Assembly (NCBI RefSeq): GCF_001314225.1
Contig: NZ_CP012697.1
Span: 3,410,001 to 3,474,000, forward strand
Direction of reading: 5' to 3'
From: Microbacterium sp. No. 7
GTDB lineage: Bacteria > Actinomycetota > Actinomycetes > Actinomycetales > Microbacteriaceae
DNA: 64,000 bases
In this document: one piece after another, positions 52,579-61,075 of the stretch
Layout: each line of letters opens with the position of its first letter
How positions within the stretch are numbered: the first letter of the stretch is position 1
The notes under the pieces: model-generated
Database searches by the model: none
The model's input: only the letters and a program-made list of their open reading frames with translations
Told to the model about the DNA's origin: nothing
Position numbers and translations under genes: made by a program

Positions 52579-53349
52579 TCACACGGTGGCGTTCACACCG
52601 CCGTCGACGACGAGGTGGGCGCCAGTCACCCAGCGAGCCTCAGCGGAAGCCAGGTACAGACCCGCGTAGGCCACCTCGATTGGATCGCCTGCCTTCCCAC
52701 CGAGCGAGCGCTTGACGATCGGCGCCACGGGGTTGTCGTCCCCGAACTGTTCGAACATCGCAAGGATCGGCGGCGTGGCCATGACACCGGGACTTACGGT
52801 GTTGACGCGAATGCCGAGAGGAATCCCCTCTGCGGCCAGTTGTCGCGTCAGCGAGACGATGGCGCCCTTCGTCGCTGCATGCGCGGCTTGGGGCAACGAA
52901 ACGGTACCGAGAATTGCCGCGCCGGAGCCGATCATGACGATGCTCCCCTGCGAGTTCGCCAGGTGCGGCCATGCGAACTGGGTCACGTGCCAGACCACAT
53001 CGAGCTCATTGCGGATCGTATAGCGGTAGTCGTCCTCCGACTGCTCGGCGAAGGGTGCGAACTTCGGGTGGCTCGCATTGTTGTAGAGCACGTCGATCCG
53101 TCCATGCCTGGCGACGGCGCCCTCGACCCACGCCTGCACCTCAGTGCGGTCTGCGAGGTCTACCGGCGCGGTCGAATCGATCGTGTACCCCTCACCTGCG
53201 AGCAACCGGACCGTCTCAGCGGCAGCATCAGGATTGCGATCGCTTCCGACGACGACCGCGCCCTCCTGAGCGAACAAGCGCGCGGTCGCGCGGCCCATGC
53301 CGCCGCCGATGCCCGTGAGCAGCACCACTTTGTCTTGCAGTCGATTCAT
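52579..53349 (-). CDS. Short-chain dehydrogenase/reductase with His in place of catalytic Tyr
   Basis: The 256-residue protein is a classical SDR in length and motifs: TGIGGGMG (residues 12-19), NNAS (90-93), a Ser at about 142 and the C-terminal VTGAHLVVDGGVNATV. The catalytic Y-x3-K position reads H157-A-A-T-K161, with codon CAT confirmed on the minus strand. The oxidoreductase may be altered or inactive. AGGAGG lies five bases before the ATG. It is divergent from the flavoprotein oxidase and downstream of no other gene on its strand. Confidence 0.87.
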   Translation of the reverse strand: MNRLQDKVVLLTGIGGGMGRATARLFAQEGAVVVGSDRNPDAAAETVRLLAGEGYTIDSTAPVDLADRTEVQAWVEGAVARHGRIDVLYNNASHPKFAPFAEQSEDDYRYTIRNELDVVWHVTQFAWPHLANSQGSIVMIGSGAAILGTVSLPQAAHAATKGAIVSLTRQLAAEGIPLGIRVNTVSPGVMATPPILAMFEQFGDDNPVAPIVKRSLGGKAGDPIEVAYAGLYLASAEARWVTGAHLVVDGGVNATV

Positions 53350-53527
53350 GTCTTGCCTCCTAAGGCGATCGAGCCGTGGTGGCATCGAATCACGGCAGGG
53401 CGCCGTCGGGGCGCGATCGTGCTTTCCGCGCACGAGGCTGTGCACGGAATGCACCGCACGCGATTGCTTCGCGGACGTGGAGGTACGACGGATCCAACCA
53501 CTCACTCACCGACGAGACGAGGAAGAA

Positions 53528-55123
53528 ATGCTCGCGAACCACCCGACACCCCCTGGGGTTACACAGACCCAGCTCGCCGCCGCCCTCGCGGCGTTCGCGT
53601 CCTCCATCGGCGACGACAAGGTAGCAACGGATGCTCAGGCGCTCGCCGATTTCCAGGATCCGTATCAGGTTCCCGGCGAAGCCATGAACGTGCCGTCCGC
53701 TGTGGTCAGTGTCTCGTCCGTCGAGGACGTCCAGGCGATCGTCCGAATCGCGGGCGAGCATCAGATCCCGCTCTGGCCGATCAGCCGAGGCAAGAACAAC
53801 GGCTACGGTGGCGCCGCCCCTTGGGTGCGGGGTGCCGTCATGGTCTCGTTCAGGAACATGAAGGGCATCGAGATCGACGAAGAGCTCGGCTACGCACTCG
53901 TTGAGCCCGGGGTCAGCTGGTTCGACCTCCATGACGCCATCGAAGCCGGCGGTCACAACCTCGTCGCTTCGATCGTTGACATTGGCTGGGGCGGCGTCGT
54001 CTCCAATACGCTCGAGCACGGCCTCACCTATATGCCGTACTCGATCGACCAGGCGTCGCACTGCGGCTTCGAAGTCGTGCTGCCGGACGGCGACCTCTAC
54101 CGGACCGGATCCGGCGGCATGACGAACAATCCGGTCTGGCCGCTGTATAAGCGGGGTCTGGGTCCGACCACGACCGAGTTGTTCATGCAGTCGAACTTCG
54201 GCATCGTCACGAAAATGGGCTACTGGCTGATGCCGAAGCCCGAGATCTATATGCCGCTCTGGCTCACGATGTGGGACGACGCGCAGATGCCGACAGTCGT
54301 CGACGCGCTTCGCGAGCTCATGCTGAACGGAACGATCGACATGCGTCCGCAGTTCGCGAACACGCTGATCATGGCCTCGATGCTCAGCGCGCGTTCCGAC
54401 TGGTACGACGGCGACGGGCCGATCCCCGAGGAGGTCATCGACCACATCGCCGAGGAACTCGGCATCGGCCGCTGGAACATGCGCTTCGCTCTCTACGGCG
54501 ACGAGGCAGTGGTTGACCACAACTTCGCGAAACTCAAGGCACGCTTCGAGCAGATCCCGAGTGTCGAGATCGTTGGCGCCAAGCACACGAAGGATGAGTG
54601 GGAATCCCTCCCCAACCCGCACGAGCGAGTGCAGATCGGAGTTCCGAGCCTCGATCTCTACAAGATGGCGGGATGGTCAGGCGGCGACGAGGGCGGCCAT
54701 GTCGACTTCTCGCCGGTCATTCCGTTGTCCGCGGCCCATGCGAAGAAGGCGCAGGATCTCTTCAAGTCGATGTGCGCGGATGCTGGGCTGGACTACCTGG
54801 GCGGGATGCTTCCCATCAACGCTCGGTCGACGACGTTCATCAATGTCATCCCGTTCGACACGAAGAATCCCGATCAAGTGCACGCCGCGTACGAGCACGC
54901 GAGGGCTATGGTCATCCGCGCCGGCAAGCTTGGCTACGGCGAGTACCGCGCACATCCGTACTTCGCGGATGCCGCAGCGGACCAGTTCGACTTCAACGAC
55001 CACGCGCAGCGCCGGCTCAATGAAACCCTCAAGGACGCGCTCGATCCGAACGGGATCATCGCCCCAGGCAAGTCGGGTATCTGGGGTAGGCGACTGCGCG
55101 AGGCCGGCTACCCATTGACCTGA
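53528..55123 (+). CDS. Vanillyl-alcohol oxidase / 4-cresol dehydrogenase-type FAD oxidoreductase
   Basis: The 531-residue protein has the VAO/PCMH architecture: an N-terminal FAD-binding domain with ISRGKNNGYGGAAPWVRGAV near residue 84 and WGGVVSNTLEHGLTYMPYS, a central substrate domain, and a C-terminal HVDFSPVIPL segment where VAO-type proteins carry the covalent-flavin region. The end RLNETLKDALDPNGIIAPGKSGIW is typical. Members oxidise 4-alkylphenols, vanillyl alcohol or eugenol at the para-benzylic carbon. GAGGAAG precedes the ATG. It overlaps the convergent AraC gene by 16 bases at its 3' end. Confidence 0.88.
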   Translation: MLANHPTPPGVTQTQLAAALAAFASSIGDDKVATDAQALADFQDPYQVPGEAMNVPSAVVSVSSVEDVQAIVRIAGEHQIPLWPISRGKNNGYGGAAPWVRGAVMVSFRNMKGIEIDEELGYALVEPGVSWFDLHDAIEAGGHNLVASIVDIGWGGVVSNTLEHGLTYMPYSIDQASHCGFEVVLPDGDLYRTGSGGMTNNPVWPLYKRGLGPTTTELFMQSNFGIVTKMGYWLMPKPEIYMPLWLTMWDDAQMPTVVDALRELMLNGTIDMRPQFANTLIMASMLSARSDWYDGDGPIPEEVIDHIAEELGIGRWNMRFALYGDEAVVDHNFAKLKARFEQIPSVEIVGAKHTKDEWESLPNPHERVQIGVPSLDLYKMAGWSGGDEGGHVDFSPVIPLSAAHAKKAQDLFKSMCADAGLDYLGGMLPINARSTTFINVIPFDTKNPDQVHAAYEHARAMVIRAGKLGYGEYRAHPYFADAAADQFDFNDHAQRRLNETLKDALDPNGIIAPGKSGIWGRRLREAGYPLT

Positions 55124-56088
55124 TCGACCGGCTCGGCGGCGTCGACTACGGCGCCGCCGAGAGCCCGGGCATCACTGGGCGTGCAGTCGAACTGCTCACG
55201 GAAGGCCCGCGCGAAGCTCGCCGCGTCTCGGTAGCCCCAGCGCGCGGCCACCTCGGCAACTCGGGCATCGCGGGTTGTTTGCAACTCCACGCGGGCGCCG
55301 TCGAGCCGCTGCCGTCGAATCCAGGCCGATACCCCGACCCCTGTCGGTGCGAACAACTTATGGACGTAGCGGGTGGACACGTAGTGTGCGCGGGCAAGCT
55401 GTTCAGGTCCTAGATCCGGGTCGTGGAGGTGCGCTGCCACATAACCCCGCATGCGCGTGAGCAAGTCTTCCGCGGGGGTCGGGACCGGGCCTGAGTCGCC
55501 GTAGAGCGTGCGCAGCATGGTGATGAGCATCTCGGCAGCGCCGTCCCCTTCCGGACCGGCCACCCCTCCCCCATCCGCAGCGCAGGCAAGCTTCGCGACG
55601 AACGGAGTGACCAGACGTGCGAACGCGGCCTCTCGACCAGCCATCCTTGTACCGCCGCGCCGGGCAATAGCACCTGCGCGCGGACCGATGAGCCATTTCG
55701 GGTAGCTCAGCACTAGCACATCGAACCCCGTCGTCGCCTCGAAGACAGACGGTCGCGACGAGTCCTGGATAGCGATGTCGCCAGGGAGTAGCAGCGAGGA
55801 CGTCTCGTCCTGGGCGATGCGACAGAGGCCGTCCCGGACGAGGTACAGGATGATGCACTCCGGATCGGAGCTGGCGATCATCGGCAGGGTGCGTCCGACT
55901 CGATGCGGCAATCCGGTGATCGAGCGCACAGCGACAGGCCCAACTTGACCTCCGGTGAGCCGCGCATCGAATGAATCCGCGCTGACTGATTCCACGCGGA
56001 TCGGAAAGAAGTGCTGGGCGATTCCCTCTGCCCAGTATTCGGATCGATCGGGGGCGGGAACGACACGGGTATCGATGAGGGTGGTCAT
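55108..56088 (-). CDS. AraC-family regulator with AraC_binding_2-type sensor domain
   Basis: The 326-residue protein has an N-terminal cupin-like sensor of the NphR/FeaR type (EYWAEGIAQHFFPIRVES, then LVRDGLCRIAQDETSSLLLPGDIAIQDSSRP). The C-terminal AraC domain reads LARAHYVSTRYVHKLFAPTGVGVSAWIRRQRL and ARWGYRDAASFARAFREQFDCTPSDAR. Relatives activate aromatic monooxygenase or amine oxidase genes, fitting control of the convergent VAO-type gene or its neighbours. Direct repeats of CGGCCGAAGC lie upstream. The start at 56088 is chosen by family alignment; its ribosome site is weak. Confidence 0.86.
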   Translation of the reverse strand: MTTLIDTRVVPAPDRSEYWAEGIAQHFFPIRVESVSADSFDARLTGGQVGPVAVRSITGLPHRVGRTLPMIASSDPECIILYLVRDGLCRIAQDETSSLLLPGDIAIQDSSRPSVFEATTGFDVLVLSYPKWLIGPRAGAIARRGGTRMAGREAAFARLVTPFVAKLACAADGGGVAGPEGDGAAEMLITMLRTLYGDSGPVPTPAEDLLTRMRGYVAAHLHDPDLGPEQLARAHYVSTRYVHKLFAPTGVGVSAWIRRQRLDGARVELQTTRDARVAEVAARWGYRDAASFARAFREQFDCTPSDARALGGAVVDAAEPVDQVNG

Positions 56089-56395
56089 ACCTGCGCACAC
56101 CAAGCCCTTCTTGGTTGAGGATGCGGCAGTTCGCTACGGCCGAAGCCAAACGGATCGTGCAAGAAGTTCGTATGTCCGGCCGAAGCGAGCAGGCGGGTGC
56201 CGAGTCCGGCCGCGTTGTCGCCGCGCGAACGAAGTCGGCACCCGCCGCACGATGATCGAGGCCTCAACCCTCTCGATCGAGACCGACGCCGACGATGAAC
56301 TGGTGCACGTCCAGAAGGAAAGGCACCGAACGGCTTCCAGGGCAGATGAATGCTGTACGGGTCCCGATCGGCCGCCGAGGCGGCAGCTTGATCGT
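56089..56395. promoter_or_regulatory. AraC upstream region with two direct repeats
   Basis: No gene is seen in these 307 bases. CGGCCGAAGC occurs at 56137-56146 and again at 56177-56186, 40 bases apart and in the same orientation, a spacing suited to an AraC-type dimer on one face of the DNA. The rest shows no recognisable feature. Confidence 0.4.
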
Positions 56396-56785
56396 CTAGA
56401 AGCCGGGCAGGCGCTCGGTGCCGGGATCGGGACGGAAGGCGTCCCAGTGCTCCTTGACCACGCCGTCCTCGAAGCGGAATACGTCGAGAAGCACACCGTG
56501 GGTGCGAATCTCCTGCCGGACGACAAAGTCGCCTTCGGCGATGAGGTGTACTGCGACTGTCCCCGACGCATCCAGCCACTCCGGCAGCGGCACGATCTCG
56601 CGGAACCACTTGATCAGTCCGTCGCGTCCCTGTCCGGCACTTGGGTTGTGCTGGATGTAGTCCTCCGGGACGATCTCGTCCAAGATCTCGAAGTTGGTAC
56701 CGTCGCCGTAGACGACCTCGAACATCCTCTCGACGACCTGCTTGTTGCGTTCTTGCTGGGTGATGTCCTGCTGCGTGGCTGCCAT
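56396..56785 (-). CDS. SnoaL-like (NTF2-fold) protein
   Basis: The 129-residue protein has the SnoaL-like pattern: NKQVVERMFEVVYGDG, ILDEIVPEDYIQHNPSAGQG, DGLIKWFREIVP, VHLIAEGDFVVRQEIRTHG and DVFRFEDGVVKEHWDAFRP. The last two put His/Asp residues in the pocket, as in SnoaL cyclases and related isomerases. It is about 50 percent similar to the protein encoded divergently at 56955. A TetR operator (56830-56851) lies 45 bases upstream. It may be an isomerase or hydratase acting on a pathway intermediate. Confidence 0.88.
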   Translation of the reverse strand: MAATQQDITQQERNKQVVERMFEVVYGDGTNFEILDEIVPEDYIQHNPSAGQGRDGLIKWFREIVPLPEWLDASGTVAVHLIAEGDFVVRQEIRTHGVLLDVFRFEDGVVKEHWDAFRPDPGTERLPGF

Positions 56786-56829
56786 CCGTCATCTCCTTCG
56801 ATTGCGCGGTTCGCGGCAACTGATGTGTA

Positions 56830-56851
56830 CGATACGAGCCGTACAGCACTG
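56830..56851. promoter_or_regulatory. TetR operator, site 3 (minus-strand SnoaL promoter)
   Basis: CGATAC-N10-GCACTG with inner CCGTACA, the weakest right half of the set. It lies upstream of the SnoaL-like gene at 56396-56785 and 54 bp from site 4. Confidence 0.65.
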
Positions 56852-56883
56852 AACGTAGCGCGATGGCTCTTGAACATCAATAG

Positions 56884-56905
56884 CGATACAGTACGTTCAG
56901 TATCG
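56884..56905. promoter_or_regulatory. TetR operator, site 4 (plus-strand SnoaL promoter)
   Basis: CGATAC-N10-GTATCG, a perfect pair of outer half-sites and the best match in the window. It lies 49 bases before the SnoaL-like gene at 56955-57338. Confidence 0.78.
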
Positions 56906-56954
56906 GTGACGGAGCGTCACTGACTCAAAGCTGAGATGAACGAGGTGCGTATCA

Positions 56955-57338
56955 ATGGCGAGCGAACAGGTCGAAGCGAACAAGAAGCTGGTGGAGCGGT
57001 TCTTCCGGGAAGTTCCTTATGGACCGGGCGACAATCTCGAGGTACTCGACGAATTGCTAGCCGATGACTACATCCAGCACAACCCCGACGCAGGCCAGGG
57101 CCGCGAGGGGGTGCGGGACTTCTTCACGAACGTCATCCCTCTCCCGCTGACGGGCGATCTCGCGGCTGATGGAACGCTCGAAGTGAACATCATCGGGGAC
57201 GGTGACTTCGTCGTCCGACAGGAGACGCGCACCAACGGGATGCTCGTCGACATCTTTCGGGTGAAGGACGGCCGTCTCGCCGAGCATTGGGATGCGTGGC
57301 GTCCGGCGAAGGGATTCGAGCGGCCGCCGTCGTTCTGA
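56955..57338 (+). CDS. SnoaL-like (NTF2-fold) protein, divergent paralogue
   Basis: The 127-residue protein shares LVERFFREVPYG, LLADDYIQHNPDAGQGREGV, IIGDGDFVVRQETRTNGM and DIFRVKDGRLAEHWDAWRP with its divergent neighbour, so both descend from one gene duplicated head to head. It is a soluble protein of about 14 kDa with no signal peptide. A perfect-half-site TetR operator is just upstream. It is likely to act with, or on a different isomer from, the paralogue. Confidence 0.88.
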   Translation: MASEQVEANKKLVERFFREVPYGPGDNLEVLDELLADDYIQHNPDAGQGREGVRDFFTNVIPLPLTGDLAADGTLEVNIIGDGDFVVRQETRTNGMLVDIFRVKDGRLAEHWDAWRPAKGFERPPSF

Positions 57339-57539
57339 ACGGTCGATGCGTTGGCCCCGACCGGGGGCTATCGGAGTGCATCAGGTTGCCGGACGCTGAG
57401 TGGACGGCTGCCCGGGCACCTTGACGCAGCACAGCATCCGCTCGCTGCACGTGCTCGATCTGTGCTGAGTGCTACGACAACGTGCGGCCGTACCTCCCCA
57501 TGCACTAGCACCTGGGACGTTGCTGCTTGGGCGCGGCGC

Positions 57540-58346
57540 TCAGTACGAGGGACGCTCGCCTGGGGAAGCGGATGCCGGAGCCCAGCGTGCGGCGAGGGCT
57601 TCCGAGCCTCGTGCGAGCAGCGCCACGTCGGCCCCGACGAGCACGAACGACGCGCCGGCCTCGAGGTACGCCTGGGCAGCGGCCGGATCGATGGCGTTGA
57701 CGCCGACCGGCTTGCCGGCGGCCCGCACAGCATCGAACCCGCTCAGCGCGGCGGCCACGACATCGGGGTGCGTCTGCTGGCCGAGGAGGCCCATCGACGC
57801 CGCGAGGTCGCTCGGCCCGACGAACACGCCGTCGATCCCGTCGACCGCGGCGATCTCTGCTGCGGCCTCGACTCCCGCCGCCGTCTCGATCTGCACGAAC
57901 ACCGAGACGTGGTCGTCGGCGTTCTCGAGGTAGCCGTCGACGCGGTTCCACCGCGCCGACCGTGCCAGCGCCGAGCCCACCCCGCGTGTGCCCCGCGGTG
58001 GATAGCGCACGGCCGCGACGGCGGCCGCGGCATCCGCCGCCGACGACACCATGGGCACGAGCAGGTTCTGGGCTCCGAGGTCGAGCACCTGCTTGATCGT
58101 CACCACGTCGCCGATCGGCACGCGCACGACGGGCGTGACGGGGTAGGCCGCGACGGCCTGCAGCTGCGCGAGCACGGACTCCAGGCCGTTCGGCGAATGC
58201 TCCATGTCGATGAGCAGCCAGTCCAGGCCCGAACCCGCGCAGATCTCGGCGACGAGGGGCGAGCCCGAGCACACCCACATGCCCGCGAGGGGCCGGGACG
58301 TCTCGGCGAGGGCGGCTCTGAAGGTCGGCGTCAGACGAAGCGGCAT
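57540..58346 (-). CDS. HpcH/HpaI-family 4-hydroxy-2-oxo-acid aldolase
   Basis: The 268-residue protein is a class II (metal-dependent) aldolase of the HpaI/RhmA/GarL family: FRAALAETSRPLAGMWVCSGSPLVAEI, LDWLLIDMEHSPN, VPMVSSAADAAAAVAAVRYPPRGTRGVGS, FVQIETAAGVEA with the metal Glu, and VFVGPSDLAASMGLLGQ. It cleaves 4-hydroxy-2-oxo acids to pyruvate and an aldehyde. The start at 58346 overlaps the hydratase end by 16 bases and has GGAG seven bases before it. It is the last gene of the long minus-strand operon. Confidence 0.92.
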   Translation of the reverse strand: MPLRLTPTFRAALAETSRPLAGMWVCSGSPLVAEICAGSGLDWLLIDMEHSPNGLESVLAQLQAVAAYPVTPVVRVPIGDVVTIKQVLDLGAQNLLVPMVSSAADAAAAVAAVRYPPRGTRGVGSALARSARWNRVDGYLENADDHVSVFVQIETAAGVEAAAEIAAVDGIDGVFVGPSDLAASMGLLGQQTHPDVVAAALSGFDAVRAAGKPVGVNAIDPAAAQAYLEAGASFVLVGADVALLARGSEALAARWAPASASPGERPSY

Positions 58347-59116
58347 TCGATGACTCCCATCGGTCCGTAGTCGCACCTGACGCTATCGCCCCGCTGCACC
58401 CACATGGGGCGCGTGAACGACCCGGCGAGGATGATCTCGCCTGCCTCGAGGCGCGCGCCGTGCTGCGCGAACTTGTTCGCGAGCCACGCCACGCCGGTCG
58501 CGGGGTGGCCGAGCACGCCCGCGGCGACGCCGGTCTCTTCGATCTCGCCGTTGCGGCTCAGGATGCCCGGAACCCAGCGCAGGTCGATCTCGTCGGGGCG
58601 CTTTCGCACGTCGCCGAGCACCATCGCGCCGTACGCGGCGTTGTCGCTGATCGTGTCGACGATCGTGCGGCGCTCGAGTTCGATGTGCGAGTTGAGGATC
58701 TCGAGCGCCGGCACGGCGTAGTCGATCGCCGCGAGGGCGTCGTCGAGCGTGCAGTCGGGGCCCTCGAGCGGATGCCTCAGTATGAACGCGAGCTCGACCT
58801 CGATGCGCACGTTCGAGAAGAGGTCGACCGGGATCTCGGCGCCGGTCTCGTACACGGTGTCGTCGAACATGACGCCGTAGTCGGGCTCGGTGATGCCGGT
58901 GGCCTGCTGCATCGCCTTCGAGGTGAGGCCGATCTTGCGGCCGACGAGCCGGCGGCCCGATGCGATCATCCGATCGCGCCACAGGCCCTGGATCGCATAT
59001 GAATCCTCGACGGTCGCCTCCGGGTGGCGCGCGGTGATCCGCGGGATCACGCTGTGCGCGCGGTCGGCCTCGGCCAGCTCATCCGCGATCGTCTCGATGT
59101 CGTCGGGCTGCAGCAT
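58331..59116 (-). CDS. HpcG-like 2-oxo-4-enoate hydratase
   Basis: The 261-residue protein matches the 2-oxopent-4-enoate/2-oxo-hepta-3-ene-1,7-dioate hydratase family: YAIQGLWRDRMIASGRRLVGRKIGLTSKAMQQ, EPDYGVMFDDTVYETG, IEVELAFILRHPLEGPDCTLDDAL with metal-binding Glu residues, and NKFAQHGARLEAGEIILAGSFTRP. It adds water to give the 4-hydroxy-2-oxo acid that the downstream HpaI aldolase would split. GAGGAG lies six bases before the ATG. The hydratase-aldolase order is that of meta-cleavage lower pathways. Confidence 0.92.
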   Translation of the reverse strand: MLQPDDIETIADELAEADRAHSVIPRITARHPEATVEDSYAIQGLWRDRMIASGRRLVGRKIGLTSKAMQQATGITEPDYGVMFDDTVYETGAEIPVDLFSNVRIEVELAFILRHPLEGPDCTLDDALAAIDYAVPALEILNSHIELERRTIVDTISDNAAYGAMVLGDVRKRPDEIDLRWVPGILSRNGEIEETGVAAGVLGHPATGVAWLANKFAQHGARLEAGEIILAGSFTRPMWVQRGDSVRCDYGPMGVIECRFV

Positions 59117-59153
59117 CCGGTTCTCCTCCGTGGTGTCGCCTCCGAGCGCGTGC

Positions 59154-59855
59154 TCATCGCTCCTGGGAGGCTTCGAAGCGGGCGCGCCACTCGGCATTCA
59201 TCGGAAACAGTCCTTCCAGAGGATGGCCCTCGTCGACGCGGGCGGCAACCCACTCGTCTTCGGCCTCTTGCGCGAGGCAGGCGTCGGCGACCTCAGCCGC
59301 GACGGCGGGAGGGATGACGATGAGGCCGTCGTCGTCGCCGACGATGATGTCGCCGGGCTGCACTGTGGCACCGCCACATGCGATCGTGACGTCGTGCTCC
59401 CATGGCACATGGACGCGGCCGAGCACCGCTGGATGCCCGCCGAGCGAGAACACCGGCAGATCAATCCCGGCGACTGTCGCATAGTCACGCACGCCGCCGT
59501 CGGTCACGATGCCCGCGGCTCCGCGAGCCTTGGCCCGGAGCGCAAGGATGTCGCCGAGGGTCCCCGAAGAAGCATCGCCGCGGGCCTCGATCACGAGGAC
59601 CTCGCCCGGCTCGACTGCGTCGAACGCACGCTTCTGCGCGTTGTAGGCGCCGCCGTGGGCCTGGAACAGGTCCTCACGCAGCGGCACGAACCGCAGCGTC
59701 TTCGCCGTTCCGACGAGCTTTGCACCTGGGGTGTCGGACTTGGGTCCGTCGATGAAGACCTGGCGGATGCCACGTACACGCAGCTGCTGCGACAGGCCGG
59801 CGACGGGTGCGGCGACGAGTTTCGCGTGAAGCTCATCCGAAAGCACAGTGCTCAT
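59154..59855 (-). CDS. RraA-like / HMG-CHA aldolase-type protein
   Basis: The 233-residue protein has the RraA fold used by 4-hydroxy-4-methyl-2-oxoglutarate/4-carboxy-4-hydroxy-2-oxoadipate aldolases and oxaloacetate decarboxylases: GDASSGTLGDILALRAKARGAAGIVTDGGVRD (substrate Gly-rich loop plus R-D metal site) and GDIIVGDDDGLIVIPPA. The ATG at 59855 has AGGAGG five bases before it. It precedes the hydratase and aldolase in one direction, supporting release of pyruvate from an aromatic- or sugar-acid-derived intermediate. Confidence 0.88.
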   Translation of the reverse strand: MSTVLSDELHAKLVAAPVAGLSQQLRVRGIRQVFIDGPKSDTPGAKLVGTAKTLRFVPLREDLFQAHGGAYNAQKRAFDAVEPGEVLVIEARGDASSGTLGDILALRAKARGAAGIVTDGGVRDYATVAGIDLPVFSLGGHPAVLGRVHVPWEHDVTIACGGATVQPGDIIVGDDDGLIVIPPAVAAEVADACLAQEAEDEWVAARVDEGHPLEGLFPMNAEWRARFEASQER

Positions 59856-60038
59856 GTTTCCTCCTGAAATGTTGCTCGAGCCGATCGACAAGGTCGATGC
59901 GGGAGCGGGCGAAACGGGCGTTGACGAACCGACACCAACGGATCCTTGCGCGCAGCGGAATCACGGGCAGCGCTCACCACGCGAGTGCCCACCCGACAGC
60001 GATGGTGTGCCGCTCCGCTGTCAGCGGATGGTGGCCGC

Positions 60039-61067
60039 TCAGAAGCGGTCTCGCACGTGCCGCTCGCGACCGTAGATCGTCAGCATCGCGATGATGATGA
60101 CGCCGTACAGGATGAGGCCCTGTTCCTCATTGAGTCGGTAGCCGAGGATGATCGTGGACAGCAGTGTGAGGATGAGCGCGCCCAACACCGTCCGCGTGAA
60201 GGTTCCGCGAGGCGATCCGAAGGTCGTTCCGCCGATCAACACTGCCGCGAGGCCCGTGAACAGATAGGGGTCACCGAGACCCTGGGTCCATCCCCCGCCA
60301 AAGCCTGCGATGAGCATGCCTGCGACGCCCGTGACAGCCCCGGAGAGAGCGAAGACTACTGTCCACGTCAGCGAGGAGTTGACGCGCGTGAGGTTGGCAG
60401 CCCGCATGTTCATGCCGGTCGCATAGAACCGGCGACCGACGGCGGTGCGACTGAGCACGAGCCACAGAATGATGGCGCAACCGATGACGATGAGGATGAT
60501 CGGCGGCACCGGCAGTCCGAACGTGGTGCTGCCTGCCGACGCGAGGCCGCGAAGTTCCTCCGGCGGCGCTCCGTTGAAGTCCCCCGCTGTCATCACGAGG
60601 GCCGTCCCGGATAGGGCCGCGCCCGCGCCGAGTGTGACGATCAGTGAGGGAATGTTCCATCGGTGACAGATGAAGCCGATCAGGGCCCCGATCGCGCCGC
60701 AGATGACGATCGTGGCGAGCAGGGCGACTGGAAGGGGAAGACCGAGCTTCACCGTGCCGTCCACGGCGAGCCACGCCCCAATCATGATGTAGCCGGGGAT
60801 CGTGAGATCCACGCCACCCACGATGACCACGAGCGTCTGGCCCAACGAGGCAAGCGCGAGCAGTGATGCGATGACGAGGATCGACGTGATCGCCCGCCAG
60901 TTGGTCGCGACGGAAGGGATGAGGACGATCAGCCAAGTCGCCATCGCCACGAGGATGACGATCTGAAGAACCGGCCGTTCGAGCGCGTACTCGCGGAAAC
61001 GCGACCATGCCCCGGGGCGAGCACCAGGCGCGGTCAGCGAAGCGGTGACTGAGGAGTTGTCGGACAT
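60039..61067 (-). CDS. CUT2-type ABC transporter permease
   Basis: The 342-residue membrane protein has about nine hydrophobic segments and the BPD_transp_2 blocks VGGVDLTIPGYIMIGAWLA and FTGLAAVLIGGTTFGSPRGTF. It lies 8 bases after the other permease gene and 183 bases before the RraA-like gene. With the ATPase at 62020 it imports the pathway substrate. CUT2 systems usually take sugars, polyols or autoinducer-type molecules, which is odd beside a phenol-oxidising flavoenzyme. Confidence 0.9.
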   Translation of the reverse strand: MSDNSSVTASLTAPGARPGAWSRFREYALERPVLQIVILVAMATWLIVLIPSVATNWRAITSILVIASLLALASLGQTLVVIVGGVDLTIPGYIMIGAWLAVDGTVKLGLPLPVALLATIVICGAIGALIGFICHRWNIPSLIVTLGAGAALSGTALVMTAGDFNGAPPEELRGLASAGSTTFGLPVPPIILIVIGCAIILWLVLSRTAVGRRFYATGMNMRAANLTRVNSSLTWTVVFALSGAVTGVAGMLIAGFGGGWTQGLGDPYLFTGLAAVLIGGTTFGSPRGTFTRTVLGALILTLLSTIILGYRLNEEQGLILYGVIIIAMLTIYGRERHVRDRF

Positions 61068-61075
61068 GCGATCTC

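Noticed and set aside
57339..57539. Hidden small gene between SnoaL-like and aldolase genes
   Set aside because: No frame has a plausible start, ribosome site and coding composition. It is most simply a convergent intergenic gap.
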